Positions 27,291 through 36,361 of a stretch of DNA of 64,000 bases are shown here, one piece after another. The stretch is from positions 1 through 64,000 of the forward strand of contig JBLHKW010000002.1 of assembly GCA_047618565.1 (NCBI GenBank). Direction: 5' to 3'. The stretch comes from JBLHKW01 sp047618565 (lineage in GTDB: Bacteria; Planctomycetota; UBA1135; GCA-002686595). Made by a program: the position numbers and the translations under genes. Numbering within the stretch: position 1 is the stretch's first letter; each line of letters starts with the position of its first letter. A model generated the notes under the pieces. That model was not told the origin of the DNA and searched no databases. It saw only the letters and a program-made list of their open reading frames with translations.

Positions 27291-28337
27291 GTGCCTGACA
27301 CCGACACCCGAGCCCCTGCCGATCACGAGTCTCCTCGCCCGGCGCCCGATGTGAGCGCCCGGCGTCGCGCCTTGACGCGCTCGCTGATCATCAGCGCGGT
27401 CGTCGTGCTGCCGCTGGTGCTGGTGGTCGGCATCGATCTGGATGCCTGTGCAGCGGGCTTTCGCAAGCTCGATGCGCGCCACGCTCTGGCCCTGTTCGGC
27501 TTCTACGCAAGTGCGGCACTGCTGCGCGGCTTCCGCCTTCAGGCGTTGCTGCCCGCGGGAGTCTCGTTGCCGCGTCTCGTGACGGTCTCGTTCCGGCACC
27601 AGTTCTTCGCCACGTTCATGCCCTTCAAGACGGGCGAGGCTGCGCTCCCGATCATCCTCAAGGGCGATGGCGTGCCGATGAGCCGCTCCATCGCTGTGCT
27701 GGTCCTGACCCGTGCCCTCGACCTGCTGGCGCTTCTGACCGTGCTGTCGGTCGCGTACCTCCTGACGCGCCACGATCTTCCACCCGAGCTGAACGGTCTC
27801 GGTTCCGTGCTGCTCGCCATCTGGTTGGGCGCCACGGGACTCGCGGCCTGGATCCTGATCGGCGGAAAGCGGACGGCCGCCAGTCTTCGAGCGCGCCTGC
27901 CGCGCTTCTTCGATCATTTCGGAAAGTGGGGGGCTTCCGCGGCTCGAGCGGTGGACTCCATCATCGCCGCTACCCTTGAGATTCCGCTCGGGCGGGTCCT
28001 GCGCGGCCTGCTGATCTCGCTCGGCGTCTGGAGCGCGCTCGCGGCCTACAACGGCGTGCTCTTCGACCAGATCGTGGGCGGGCAACCGCTCGCCGTATGG
28101 GTCGTGCTCGCGATGTTCCTGTCCCTCGGATCCCAGATCCCGATTCAGGGCTTTGCGGGCATCGGAACCACGGAAGCGCTGACCGTCGTGTTGCTGGCGT
28201 CGGTCGGGATTCCCAAGGAGGCAGCTCTCGCGGCCGGAGTCGTGATCCACGCGGTGCAGATTCTGTTCTGCGGTCTGATCGGCGTGCTCGGATTCGTCGC
28301 CGCCCTGCGCGTGCGCTCACGGGGAACTGGCGACTGA
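27291..28337 (+). CDS. Flippase-like membrane protein (lysylphosphatidylglycerol synthase TM region family)
   Basis: A 348-residue integral membrane protein with about eight hydrophobic helices, starting at a GTG. It contains FRLQALLPAGVSLPRLVTVS, then ATFMPFKTGEAALPI, and near the end IPIQGFAGIGTTEALTV, all typical of the PF03706/UPF0104 family (the transmembrane region of MprF and related lipid or glycolipid flippases). No aminoacyltransferase domain is present. The substrate is unknown. Confidence 0.85.
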   Translation: MPDTDTRAPADHESPRPAPDVSARRRALTRSLIISAVVVLPLVLVVGIDLDACAAGFRKLDARHALALFGFYASAALLRGFRLQALLPAGVSLPRLVTVSFRHQFFATFMPFKTGEAALPIILKGDGVPMSRSIAVLVLTRALDLLALLTVLSVAYLLTRHDLPPELNGLGSVLLAIWLGATGLAAWILIGGKRTAASLRARLPRFFDHFGKWGASAARAVDSIIAATLEIPLGRVLRGLLISLGVWSALAAYNGVLFDQIVGGQPLAVWVVLAMFLSLGSQIPIQGFAGIGTTEALTVVLLASVGIPKEAALAAGVVIHAVQILFCGLIGVLGFVAALRVRSRGTGD

Positions 28338-28349
28338 GCGCTATAGTCT

Positions 28350-28473
28350 CATGCGCTGGCTTCGTCCGCTTGAGTGACACACCCAGCGCCCCCAGGTCCG
28401 TCGCTCCGATGATGCGCTGAACGGCCACGCCGCGGCGAAACACGAACAGCGTCGGGACGGAGGATGCGGCGGG
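28350..28473 (-). pseudogene. Possible C-terminal remnant of a thioredoxin-fold gene
   Basis: Immediately after the UPF0270 stop, in the same frame, the minus strand reads SSVPTLFVFRRGVAVQRIIG then ATDLGAL. This resembles the cis-Pro strand and last beta strands of thioredoxin-like proteins (VPTLxxFxxGxxVxRxxG). No start codon or CxxC half is found, so it would be a decayed fragment. It is a pattern-based call of modest certainty. Confidence 0.35.
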
Positions 28474-28683
28474 TCAGGCCGGGAGGATGTTGCAGGTGCG
28501 CGTTTCCTCGTCGAACCAGATCTCGACCTCACCGCGCTGAAGCAGGGCCTCGACGCGGCGGACCTTGTTCTCAGCTTCGGCCATGTCGGTCCCGTCGCGC
28601 GTGACGAATTCCTCGATGACGCCGCGCAGTGCATCCGGCGCGAGGTCCGACGGGGAGATCCGGATGGCGGGTGAGGGTTCCAT
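28474..28683 (-). CDS. UPF0270 (YheU-like) small protein
   Basis: A 69-residue cytoplasmic protein. The central VIEEFVTRDGTD and the C-terminal QRGEVEIWFDEETRTCNILP match the UPF0270 family (E. coli YheU) closely; only about three residues are missing from the usual C-terminus. Function is unknown in all members. It is 7 nt downstream of the lipoprotein gene, so the two are probably co-transcribed. Confidence 0.9.
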   Translation of the reverse strand: MEPSPAIRISPSDLAPDALRGVIEEFVTRDGTDMAEAENKVRRVEALLQRGEVEIWFDEETRTCNILPA

Positions 28684-28690
28684 GGGTGGG

Positions 28691-29263
28691 CTATCGAGTC
28701 AGCACGAAGCGGACGGTCTGCGAGTCGCCGGCCGTCAGGTACAGATCCTGGGTGCGCTCGAGATCACGGCCGTAGAGCATGTACGACGTCTCGCCCGCGG
28801 GCACGAGGAAACGCATGAGTTTGCCGTCGCGTACGGTGCGGTCGGCGAAACGCAAGCCGTCGTGGAAGACCGCCAAGCGTGCCGTCTTGCGCCCCGTCAT
28901 CGTGACTTCCACGTACGCGCCGGCATGATTCGCGTTCAATTCCAGACCGTGGGTGCCCGCCGCGACCCGCGCTAGCCGCGTCCAGTGTCCGTCTTCAGTC
29001 CAGGCCGTCAGGACTAAATCATCCCCGCTCAGGCCGTTAAACCGAAACGTGCCGTCATGCGTTCCCATGCTCCGGGATCCGTTTTCGGTGACCAGGGCGA
29101 TGTGCGCCTTCGTCGGCTGGCCACTCCCGTCGAGCACCCTGCCCGCGATGACGTGTGCCTCCACCGGTGCGCTATCGGCCGCGGGTCGAGTCGCGCGCGA
29201 TGATGTCGCACTGCAGGATGTGAGGACGGTAGCGACAGCTACCGTCAGGGTTGTCTTGCGCAT
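28691..29263 (-). CDS. Lipoprotein with a carboxypeptidase-regulatory-like beta domain
   Basis: The start is set at the ATG at 29263, which begins a signal peptide with the lipobox LTSC at residues 14-17. Residues about 38-110 look like a CarboxypepD_reg / Ig-like beta sandwich (HVIAGRVLDGSGQPTKAHI). The remaining 80 residues are beta-rich (TMTGRKTARLAVF, GETSYMLYGRDLERT). No enzymatic motif is present. Probably an outer-membrane or periplasmic structural lipoprotein. Confidence 0.8.
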   Translation of the reverse strand: MRKTTLTVAVATVLTSCSATSSRATRPAADSAPVEAHVIAGRVLDGSGQPTKAHIALVTENGSRSMGTHDGTFRFNGLSGDDLVLTAWTEDGHWTRLARVAAGTHGLELNANHAGAYVEVTMTGRKTARLAVFHDGLRFADRTVRDGKLMRFLVPAGETSYMLYGRDLERTQDLYLTAGDSQTVRFVLTR

Positions 29264-29373
29264 GGTCGTCCTCTGCGGTGCAGGTGGGTGGCGCTCGTCA
29301 AGGGTAGCGATCACATTGCACCCATAATAGGGAGGCATCGCAGCACCGGTTACCAACTCTCTACCCGCGCCTG

Positions 29374-31968
29374 TTAGACCAGGGGCGGCGTGGGTATCGG
29401 CGGGGCGTCGAGGGTCCGGACGCTCGTTCCGAGCGCCGTGGCGGCCTCGGCCGCGAGCACGTCGTGGCAGGTCAGGACGATGACCTGTCGGCGACGACTG
29501 ACCTCGGTCAGCAGGGGGTAGAGTGCTTTGCGGCGGTCCGCGTCCCAGTGCACCAGGGCTTCGTCCAGGATCAACGGCAGTGCGGAGCGGCCCTCGTCAA
29601 GGTGGTCGAGCAGACCGAGTCGCAGGGCGAGGTAGATCTGGTCGCGGGTTCCACGCGAGAGGGGGGGCGCCGCGGGCAGTGCTTCGTTGGAGGCGTCGTG
29701 GACGAACAGGCCTGCATCGCCGCCCGCGGGGTAGTCGAGGCGCGTGTAGCGGCCGGCGGAGATCTTGCGCAGGTAGGCACTCGCACGCCGCAGGACATCG
29801 GGTTGGTTCTCGGCGCGCCAGCGACGATCCGCGTGGCCCAGGATGGCCTCGGCCAGCGCCAGTCGATCGTGTTCGCGTTCGACGGTCTTGACGCGCGCCT
29901 CGAGCTCGACCACTTGCTCCTTGGCGTTTGCCACGCGGTTGGCGGGACACTCTCGCTGCTGTTCCGTCAGCTGGCCGATGCGCCCGTGGATCGTGGCCGC
30001 GCGCTCGTCGAGGGCCGAGAGCTTGCGTGCTCGGACTCCCTCGGCGTGCTCGCCGAGGGAGTCCGGATCGATCATGGGCTGGCCCTCGACCAGGTGCTCC
30101 CAGCGCGCGTCGAGGCGCAACTCCTGTAGCCGGCCGTCGAGGTACTGCGCGTCCTGGATGCGCTGGTCCAGGGTGCGGTAGGCCGCGCAACGGTCGGGCT
30201 GTCCGAGCACGTTCTTGCGTAGCACGGCGGTGATGCGTTCGAGGCGCCCACGCACGCGCTCGAGGCGCGGCCGGCAGGCGTCGATGAAGGTCTGGGCGCG
30301 CTCCCTCTCCGCGCGATCGGCACGCACGCGCTGTGCCCGTTCGCGTGCCCGCGCAAGGGCATCCTCCAGTTGCGCGAGGGCTTCGATCCCGTCCGCGGAC
30401 GCCCCGAGCTGTAGCTGTACGAGCAACCCTTCCCAGTCCTCCTCCTGGACTTCCAGCTCGCGCGCAAGCCCCAGGGTTCGGTTCTCGGCCGCCTCCAGCT
30501 CGTCGAGGCGCGTCACCACCGCCTCGAGCTGGTCGATCAGACGCGCGAGTGCGAGCGGCGTCGACCCGAGGCGCTCGCCCAGGCCGAGCATCGCGAGCGT
30601 GCTGCGCACGGGCTCCGGTGTGTGTTCGACCTCACGCGAGAGTCCGCGCATGCGCAGCTCGAGGTAGGACAGGAACAGGAAGGTCAGGCCCAGTGCCACG
30701 AAGGCAGGCGCAAGCCAGTCGAGGGATGTGGCCACCACGACCGCGGTTCCGACGAAGGCGCAGAGCCAGCCCCAGACGGTGGCCCATTCGTGCTTGCTGC
30801 GCGCCTCGCGATTCGACTCCCAGGCGCTGAGCTCCGCTCGCAAGCCCTCGATCGCGAACATGCGCACGCGCTGCAGGTGTGCACGCTGCGGGCGTCCACC
30901 CGCCAGACGCGTCCACGCAGCCAGCGCTTCCCCTTCGACGCGTCGCATCCGGTCGCGAGCGTCCTCCAGGGCTTCCTGGCGAGCCTCGTAGCGAGCATGG
31001 GCCGTGCGCGCCGCCTCGATCGCGCCGGCGTGTTCGAGGATGCGCGCATGTGTGCTCGTCAGGACGACCCGTGACGCTACGCGCGTCTCGTGCTCGAGCA
31101 TGGTCTGTGCCAGCTCGTGTGCTTCCGATTCGAGTTCCTGTGGATCGAGCAGGGGCTCTCCGGCAAGTCCGCGCAGGTCGAGCGCGTTCAGGGCGTCCCG
31201 CCGGCGGCGCAGGTCGGCCACGTCCCTGAGGAAGACCGCATCTTCACGCTCCCGCTCCAGGGCGACCCGCCGTGCGCTCAGTTCTTCCAGCTCCGTTCGC
31301 AGGGACTCGTGTTCGAGGATGCCGGCACGCAGTCCTTCCTCGGCCTTGCGCGCCCCGTGGAATGCCTTGCGTGCTTCGTTCAGCTCCGCCCGCAGGCCGC
31401 GCGCCAGGGGCTTGCCGCGGTTGTCGGGGCGCCAGAGGCGCTGGCGAGCTTCAGCGAGCTCCGCGCGCACGCGGTGCATCGGAAGCAGTCCAGGGAGGGC
31501 GCTCTCGCCGAGCAACATCTCGTCGACCGCCTGGCGCACGTCGTCCGATAGCTCGACCAGCTGGGTGGAGGTCAGCGCGTAGACGGAGCGAAACAGCGAG
31601 CGCGAGGTGCCGTCGGCCTCTCGCAGGGGGCGGTTGGACTTGCGGGCGCCCGAGAAGGCGGCGCCCTCCTGGGCGATGCGCAGCATGGCCCGTGAAGCCA
31701 GCTGACGTTCCACATGGATCTGCTCGCCGCCGGGCAACTGGAACTTTCCGCGTACCGTCAGCGGCTTGCCACCCGCGCTCCAGCGTGTCAGCGGATGTCG
31801 CTCGCGAGTGGCGGGCTCGAAACCGTAGAGCAGGGTCTCGATGGCCGCGAGCCAGGTGGACTTTCCGGCCTCGTTCTGTCCGAGCACGACCTCGACCGCG
31901 TCGTTCAGCGCCCAGGACTGCTGCTCGAAGGTGCCGAAGGACTCGACCTCGATGCTGGTGATCCTCAT
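29374..31968 (-). CDS. SbcC/RecF-type AAA ATPase (YhaN-like)
   Basis: An 864-residue SMC/Rad50-like ATPase: Walker A GQNEAGKST (30-38), very long coiled-coil arms, and a C-terminal ABC signature (LSRGTRDQIYLALRLGLLDH) with Walker B LPLILDEALVHWD near 800-812. Two adjacent hydrophobic segments (about 398-440) sit at the midpoint where SbcC has a zinc hook. This is characteristic of the membrane-associated YhaN subfamily. It overlaps its phosphoesterase partner by 4 nt, and probably acts in DNA-end processing. Confidence 0.9.
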   Translation of the reverse strand: MRITSIEVESFGTFEQQSWALNDAVEVVLGQNEAGKSTWLAAIETLLYGFEPATRERHPLTRWSAGGKPLTVRGKFQLPGGEQIHVERQLASRAMLRIAQEGAAFSGARKSNRPLREADGTSRSLFRSVYALTSTQLVELSDDVRQAVDEMLLGESALPGLLPMHRVRAELAEARQRLWRPDNRGKPLARGLRAELNEARKAFHGARKAEEGLRAGILEHESLRTELEELSARRVALEREREDAVFLRDVADLRRRRDALNALDLRGLAGEPLLDPQELESEAHELAQTMLEHETRVASRVVLTSTHARILEHAGAIEAARTAHARYEARQEALEDARDRMRRVEGEALAAWTRLAGGRPQRAHLQRVRMFAIEGLRAELSAWESNREARSKHEWATVWGWLCAFVGTAVVVATSLDWLAPAFVALGLTFLFLSYLELRMRGLSREVEHTPEPVRSTLAMLGLGERLGSTPLALARLIDQLEAVVTRLDELEAAENRTLGLARELEVQEEDWEGLLVQLQLGASADGIEALAQLEDALARARERAQRVRADRAERERAQTFIDACRPRLERVRGRLERITAVLRKNVLGQPDRCAAYRTLDQRIQDAQYLDGRLQELRLDARWEHLVEGQPMIDPDSLGEHAEGVRARKLSALDERAATIHGRIGQLTEQQRECPANRVANAKEQVVELEARVKTVEREHDRLALAEAILGHADRRWRAENQPDVLRRASAYLRKISAGRYTRLDYPAGGDAGLFVHDASNEALPAAPPLSRGTRDQIYLALRLGLLDHLDEGRSALPLILDEALVHWDADRRKALYPLLTEVSRRRQVIVLTCHDVLAAEAATALGTSVRTLDAPPIPTPPLV

Positions 31969-33236
31969 GGCGCCCCCGGCTCGAAGCAGCGCTCCAGGAT
32001 GTCCTCTTCGATCCCGTCAAGCAGACTCAGGAGGTAGCGCTGTCGGTCGCTCGCCGCCGCGTCGTCGCCGTGGTCGTCGAAGCCGGCTAGCACGCCGGGC
32101 GCAAGTTCGCGTCTCAGCCGGCCCTCGCGCCGGGCTTCTTCGACGGTCGCGAAGACCGCCTGCAGTACCGAAGGCGTGTCGTGCAGGCTGGCCATGTCCC
32201 GTGGCATGCGCAGGTCGCGCGTGTCGATCTCGACCTCCAGCGCCACGCCGCGTGCGATCAGGTCCTGCTCGAGCTCGCGACGTGTCTCCGTATCGCGCAG
32301 CCGGATTGCGAGCGGTGTGGCACCGCGCAGGGCGAGTCGAACGGCCAGTTCCTCGTCGCCGCGTTGACGTTCGGCCTCAATCTCGAGGGTCAGGACATCG
32401 ACGAGTGCGGCGATGCTGCTCAGGCGTTCGAGGCCTTCGACTTCGATCCTTTCCCAGCGCACCGGTGCGAAGGGAACGAAGGTCGGTGTCGCGCTGCCTC
32501 CGGCACGCGCCTCGACGAGCAAACCGCCTTTCGGGCCACGCTCGCGCGCGTTGCGGCCCTGGAGGTTTCCGCAGTACCAGACGGGCATGTCGGGAATCGC
32601 CTGCTGGCGGATATGTACGTGACCAATGGCCCAGTACGCGTAGCCCGGATGGACGAAGTCCTGGGCCGTGGAGGGCGCGTAGCGGTCGTGCTCCTCGGCT
32701 GCGCGCGCGCTCTCCACCTGTGTGTGCAGCAGGCCGACGACCGGGAGGTCGGTATCCAGGCGCGGGAAGGCCTGTGCGAGATTGCGCGCCTCATGATCCG
32801 TCTCGTGGCCTGCGCCAACGACGACGCCGACCTCGACGCCGTCGCGATCGAGCACGCGCACGGGCTCGGGGCGAGAGCTACGGAACACGTGTACCCGACC
32901 GCGCGAGACGCTTTCACGACCGAGGTCCAGCCCGGGTGCGCGCTTCCCGGCGCCGCCCGGATCGTGATTTCCGCAGGCGTAGAGCACCCACACGCCGGCC
33001 GCTGTCAAGCGCTCCACCGCGCGCACGATCTCGATCTCGGTGGGCAGCGAGAGCAGCGGGTCGTCGAAGAGGTCGCCGGCCACAAGCAGGGCGTGCAGCT
33101 TCTCCTGGATCGCGTAGTCGACCGCGCGGCCAAAGGCCTCGATCGTGGCGCTCCGCAGGCGCGCCCGTGTCGCCGGTCGCCCCCCGAAGTGTGTCTCCAG
33201 ATGCAGGTCTGCCAGATGCAGGAAGCGAAAGGCCAT
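31965..33236 (-). CDS. Calcineurin-like metallophosphoesterase/exonuclease (YhaO/SbcD-like)
   Basis: Nuclease partner of the YhaN-like ATPase. Metal-binding motifs are in order: DLHLE (10-14), GDLFDD (54-59), GNHD (89-92), LLHTQVES and GHVHIRQ (about 205). From the ATG at 33236 the protein is 423 aa, close to YhaO (about 410). Its stop overlaps the ATPase start (ATGA), as in Mre11-Rad50-type gene pairs. Confidence 0.93.
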   Translation of the reverse strand: MAFRFLHLADLHLETHFGGRPATRARLRSATIEAFGRAVDYAIQEKLHALLVAGDLFDDPLLSLPTEIEIVRAVERLTAAGVWVLYACGNHDPGGAGKRAPGLDLGRESVSRGRVHVFRSSRPEPVRVLDRDGVEVGVVVGAGHETDHEARNLAQAFPRLDTDLPVVGLLHTQVESARAAEEHDRYAPSTAQDFVHPGYAYWAIGHVHIRQQAIPDMPVWYCGNLQGRNARERGPKGGLLVEARAGGSATPTFVPFAPVRWERIEVEGLERLSSIAALVDVLTLEIEAERQRGDEELAVRLALRGATPLAIRLRDTETRRELEQDLIARGVALEVEIDTRDLRMPRDMASLHDTPSVLQAVFATVEEARREGRLRRELAPGVLAGFDDHGDDAAASDRQRYLLSLLDGIEEDILERCFEPGAP

Positions 33237-33435
33237 CGCTGCCAATGTACTTGTCTCCGCAGCCCAACCCAAGGCGCTCCCGCCCTTCGGTCGACGAACG
33301 CGGCCGATGTTCCCATTTGGTCCTGGCCTGCCGAGGCGTGCGGTGGATCATGGGCAGGAAGAGACCATGTAACTTGACTGGCCGAGGTGTCACGCGGCGC
33401 TGTAGAACGCTGGCCTCGCATGGGATACGGAACAC

Positions 33436-33717
33436 ATGGACGAACCGCAGTCAGAAATCACGCCGGAGACCGTGCTGGCGCCGCGCTCGCGGCTGGGCTG
33501 GAGCATGATGGCCTTCGGCGGCGTGCTGCTGCTGTGGGCCGTGTTGGGGCTGGCCAGCGCGGGGTATGGGAGTCGACCGACACGGGACTTCGCCGCACGG
33601 CGTTCTTACAACATGGTGAAGCGAGACGTCCACACAGCGTTTCCGACGGCCCTGATGCGGGCTGCCGCTGGATTGAGCCTTCTGGCGCTGGGAGCCAGGA
33701 CACGGCGGCGAGACTGA
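33436..33717 (+). CDS. Small two-helix membrane protein of unknown function
   Basis: A 93-residue protein with two hydrophobic segments (about 22-44, containing MMAFGGVLLLWAVLGLAS, and about 71-86). The N-terminus is acidic and the C-terminus ends RTRRRD, consistent with both termini in the cytoplasm. It lies upstream of the ABC transporter genes (66 nt gap). No family recognised; its coding status is supported mainly by composition. Confidence 0.55.
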   Translation: MDEPQSEITPETVLAPRSRLGWSMMAFGGVLLLWAVLGLASAGYGSRPTRDFAARRSYNMVKRDVHTAFPTALMRAAAGLSLLALGARTRRRD

Positions 33718-33783
33718 GGCGCAGGGGTTATAGTGGTGCGCACGTAGTCCAGCGACGGACGCTTCCCGGTCCGGAACCGAACC

Positions 33784-34671
33784 ATGAAACACCTGTTCAG
33801 CTTGCTCCTGCTCTCCGCGCTCGGGGCTGCCCCGCTCGGTGGCTGCAACCGCGTGGTCGAAGGCAGTGCCGACGTCCTGCGCTTCACGGCCATTCCCGAT
33901 AACAACAAGACCGAGCTCGAACTGAAGTTCGCTCCCCTGGCCGAGCACCTCGGTGAGGTGCTCGGGGTGCCGGTCGAGTACGTTCCGACGGCCGACTACT
34001 CGGCGTCGGTGGAGATGTTCAAGAACGGCGACGTGGACCTGGCGTGGTTCGGTGGCCTGACAGGCGTCCAGGCGCGCGCTGCCGTCGATGGGGCGCGGGC
34101 GATCGCGCAGGGGCGCGTGGACCCGAAGTTCAAGAGCTACCTGATTGCTCATCCCTCCGCGCGGGTCGAGGCGTCCGGATCGTTTCCGGTCGAGGCGTTG
34201 CGTGGCAAGCGCTTCACCTTCGGCTCGCAGCAGTCCACGTCCGGGCGCCTGATGCCCGAGTACTTCATCCGCGCGGCCACTGGCCAGGCGCCGGACGAGT
34301 TCTTTGGCGAAGTGGGTTTCTCCGGCTCGCATGACAAGACGGCCGAACTCGTGAACGCAGGCTCCTTCGAGGTCGGCGCGATCAACTACCGCACCTACGA
34401 CTTGCTTCTCGAGGAGGGAAGGATCAGCGCGAATACGTGTCGCATCATCTGGACGACTCCCGAGTACGCCGATTACAACTGGACCGTTCACCCCGGGGTT
34501 GAGGAGACCTTCGGCACGGGCACGATCGATGCGCTCCAGGCCGCCTTGACCGGGCTCACGCAGCCCGAATTGCTCGCGGCCGTGCAGCGAGAGGATGGCC
34601 TGATCGGTGCCGAAAACGACGATTTCGAGGGTATCGCCGCTGTCGCGCGGGAACTGGGTTTCCTGCGTTAG
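33784..34671 (+). CDS. PhnD-like substrate-binding lipoprotein of a phosphonate/selenate-type ABC transporter
   Basis: A 295-residue periplasmic binding lipoprotein with lipobox LGGC (Cys21). The stretch FTAIPDNNKTELELKFAPLA and then DYSASVEMFKNGDVDLAWFGG is the PhnD-family oxyanion-binding core. The form DNNKTEL...SVEMFKNGDVDLAWFGGLTGVQAR closely resembles the subgroup annotated as putative selenate ABC transporter binding proteins (TIGR04553, from memory) rather than classical PhnD. It is followed after 24 nt by the ATPase gene. Substrate could be phosphonate, phosphite or selenate. Confidence 0.88.
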   Translation: MKHLFSLLLLSALGAAPLGGCNRVVEGSADVLRFTAIPDNNKTELELKFAPLAEHLGEVLGVPVEYVPTADYSASVEMFKNGDVDLAWFGGLTGVQARAAVDGARAIAQGRVDPKFKSYLIAHPSARVEASGSFPVEALRGKRFTFGSQQSTSGRLMPEYFIRAATGQAPDEFFGEVGFSGSHDKTAELVNAGSFEVGAINYRTYDLLLEEGRISANTCRIIWTTPEYADYNWTVHPGVEETFGTGTIDALQAALTGLTQPELLAAVQREDGLIGAENDDFEGIAAVARELGFLR

Positions 34672-34695
34672 CCGGGTCCCTTGGGCGCACTATCG

Positions 34696-35493
34696 ATGGA
34701 GTCCGATGCGGTCCGTGGCGCGTCCTTCGACGTGCAGCAGGTCGGGGTGACCGTCAGCCACCGCGGCGAGCGCAAGGCTATTCTCGAAGGCATCGACCTG
34801 AGGATTCGCCCTGGAGAGTGCCTGGCGTTGGTGGGCCCGAGTGGGGCGGGGAAGACGACCCTGCTGCGCACACTGGCCGCCGGACAGCCCACGACGTCTG
34901 GCGCCATCGCTGTGGATGGCCGAGGACTCGCGGGATTGAATTCACGCGGCCTGCGCGCATTGCGTGCACGCCTTGGCTTCGTGCATCAGGACCACTGCCT
35001 GGTGCCGAGCCTGCGGGTCAGTCACAACGTTCTCGCCGGCAAACTGGGGCAGCGAGGGTTACTCGCGAGTGCGCGTTCGATGCTCTTCCCGGCGCGCGCG
35101 GACCTCGAGCGTGCGCACGCACTGCTCGAGGATCTGGGGATCGCGGACAAGCTCTTCCAGCGCGCAGACACGCTTTCGGGAGGTGAGGCCCAACGCGTAG
35201 CCCTGGCGCGCGCCCTGTTCCAGGAGCCGCGCGCCCTGCTTGCCGACGAGCCCGTGGCCGCCGTGGACCCTGCTCGTGGTCGGGACCTGATCCGGCGCAT
35301 GCTGGACCTGGCGCGGCAGCGTGGACTGACGCTGATCGTGAGCTTGCATGACGTCGAGATAGCGCGCAGCTTCTTCCCGCGCTCGGTGGGATTGCGCGCG
35401 GGCCGGGTGGTCTTCGATCGTGCTACCGAGGAGCTCGATGACGCCGACTTCGTGCAGCTGTACGAGCTGGAACGGGGGATGCCGCGTGATTGA
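34696..35493 (+). CDS. PhnC-like ABC transporter ATPase
   Basis: An ABC ATPase with Walker A GPSGAGKT (47-54), signature LSGGEAQR (160-167) and Walker B LLADEP (181-186), plus an H-loop His in SLHDVE. The 265-aa length and the order binding protein-ATPase-permease-permease match phn-type importers. The ATG at 34696 is chosen over an in-frame TTG at 34681. The 3' end overlaps the next gene by 8 nt. Confidence 0.93.
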   Translation: MESDAVRGASFDVQQVGVTVSHRGERKAILEGIDLRIRPGECLALVGPSGAGKTTLLRTLAAGQPTTSGAIAVDGRGLAGLNSRGLRALRARLGFVHQDHCLVPSLRVSHNVLAGKLGQRGLLASARSMLFPARADLERAHALLEDLGIADKLFQRADTLSGGEAQRVALARALFQEPRALLADEPVAAVDPARGRDLIRRMLDLARQRGLTLIVSLHDVEIARSFFPRSVGLRAGRVVFDRATEELDDADFVQLYELERGMPRD

Positions 35494-36361
35494 GCGGCGG
35501 TCGGGCTTCCCGGGGGGGCGGCGCGGCTGGGTGCTCGCGGCACTGGTGGCGATCGGTGTGGTGGCGTGGCTGCAACTCGGACTGGCGCCAGCGCGGCTCG
35601 TGCCGCGCGCGGGCGGCCTGCAGATCGCTCGCGACTTCTTCGCAGGCGCACTCACGCCGGCGCTCGATTACCAGTCCAATGACGTGCCGGTCGGTGCGCC
35701 CCCATTTTTGCTCCGACTGCTGTCTGCCTTGGGGAGCACCGTTGTCTACGCCGCCGCTGCCGTCGCGCTTGCGCTGCCGGCGGGACTGCTGCTCGGATTC
35801 GTGGCTTCCAGCATCTGGTGGGCAGCGGATCCCATGCGGGGCGGCTCCCGGCGCCGCGTCGGTCGGTCGGCGCTGGCTGGCACAACACAGGCCGCAGTAC
35901 GCACGCTCATCGCGGTCCTGCGGTCCGTGCACGAGCTGCTCTGGGCCGTCGTCTTTCTGGCGGCGATGGGCCTCAGTCCGGTGACCGGCGTGCTGGCCCT
36001 GGCGATCCCCTATAGCGGGACCTTTGCCAAGGTCTTCTCCGAGATGCTGGACGAGGCTCCCACCGACTCCGCCCGGGCTGTGCGGGGCGTTGGCGCCGGA
36101 TCCGTGGGCGTTTTTCTATGGGGAATCCTGCCGCGCGCCCTGCCCGACATGGCTGCCTACGTGTTCTATCGCTTCGAGTGCGCCATCCGTGCCTCGGCGG
36201 TGCTCGGGTTCTTCGGCTTTCCGACCATCGGCTACTTCCTGCGTGCGTCGTTCGAGGACACCCAGTATCGCGAGGTGTGGTCCTACCTGTACGCCCTGCT
36301 GGCCCTGGTCCTGTTGCTCGAACTGTGGAGCAGCGCCTTGCGGCGTCGATTCGTGGCATGA
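35486..36361 (+). CDS. PhnE-like ABC transporter permease 1
   Basis: A BPD-type permease with about six membrane helices. The EAA-loop region reads GTFAKVFSEMLDEAPTDSARAV followed by GAGSVGVFLWGILPRALPDM, and the C-terminal RFECAIRASAVLGFFG is typical of the PhnE family. The start is a GTG at 35486 overlapping the ATPase 3' end. Its stop overlaps the second permease start (ATGA). Confidence 0.93.
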   Translation: MIERRSGFPGGRRGWVLAALVAIGVVAWLQLGLAPARLVPRAGGLQIARDFFAGALTPALDYQSNDVPVGAPPFLLRLLSALGSTVVYAAAAVALALPAGLLLGFVASSIWWAADPMRGGSRRRVGRSALAGTTQAAVRTLIAVLRSVHELLWAVVFLAAMGLSPVTGVLALAIPYSGTFAKVFSEMLDEAPTDSARAVRGVGAGSVGVFLWGILPRALPDMAAYVFYRFECAIRASAVLGFFGFPTIGYFLRASFEDTQYREVWSYLYALLALVLLLELWSSALRRRFVA

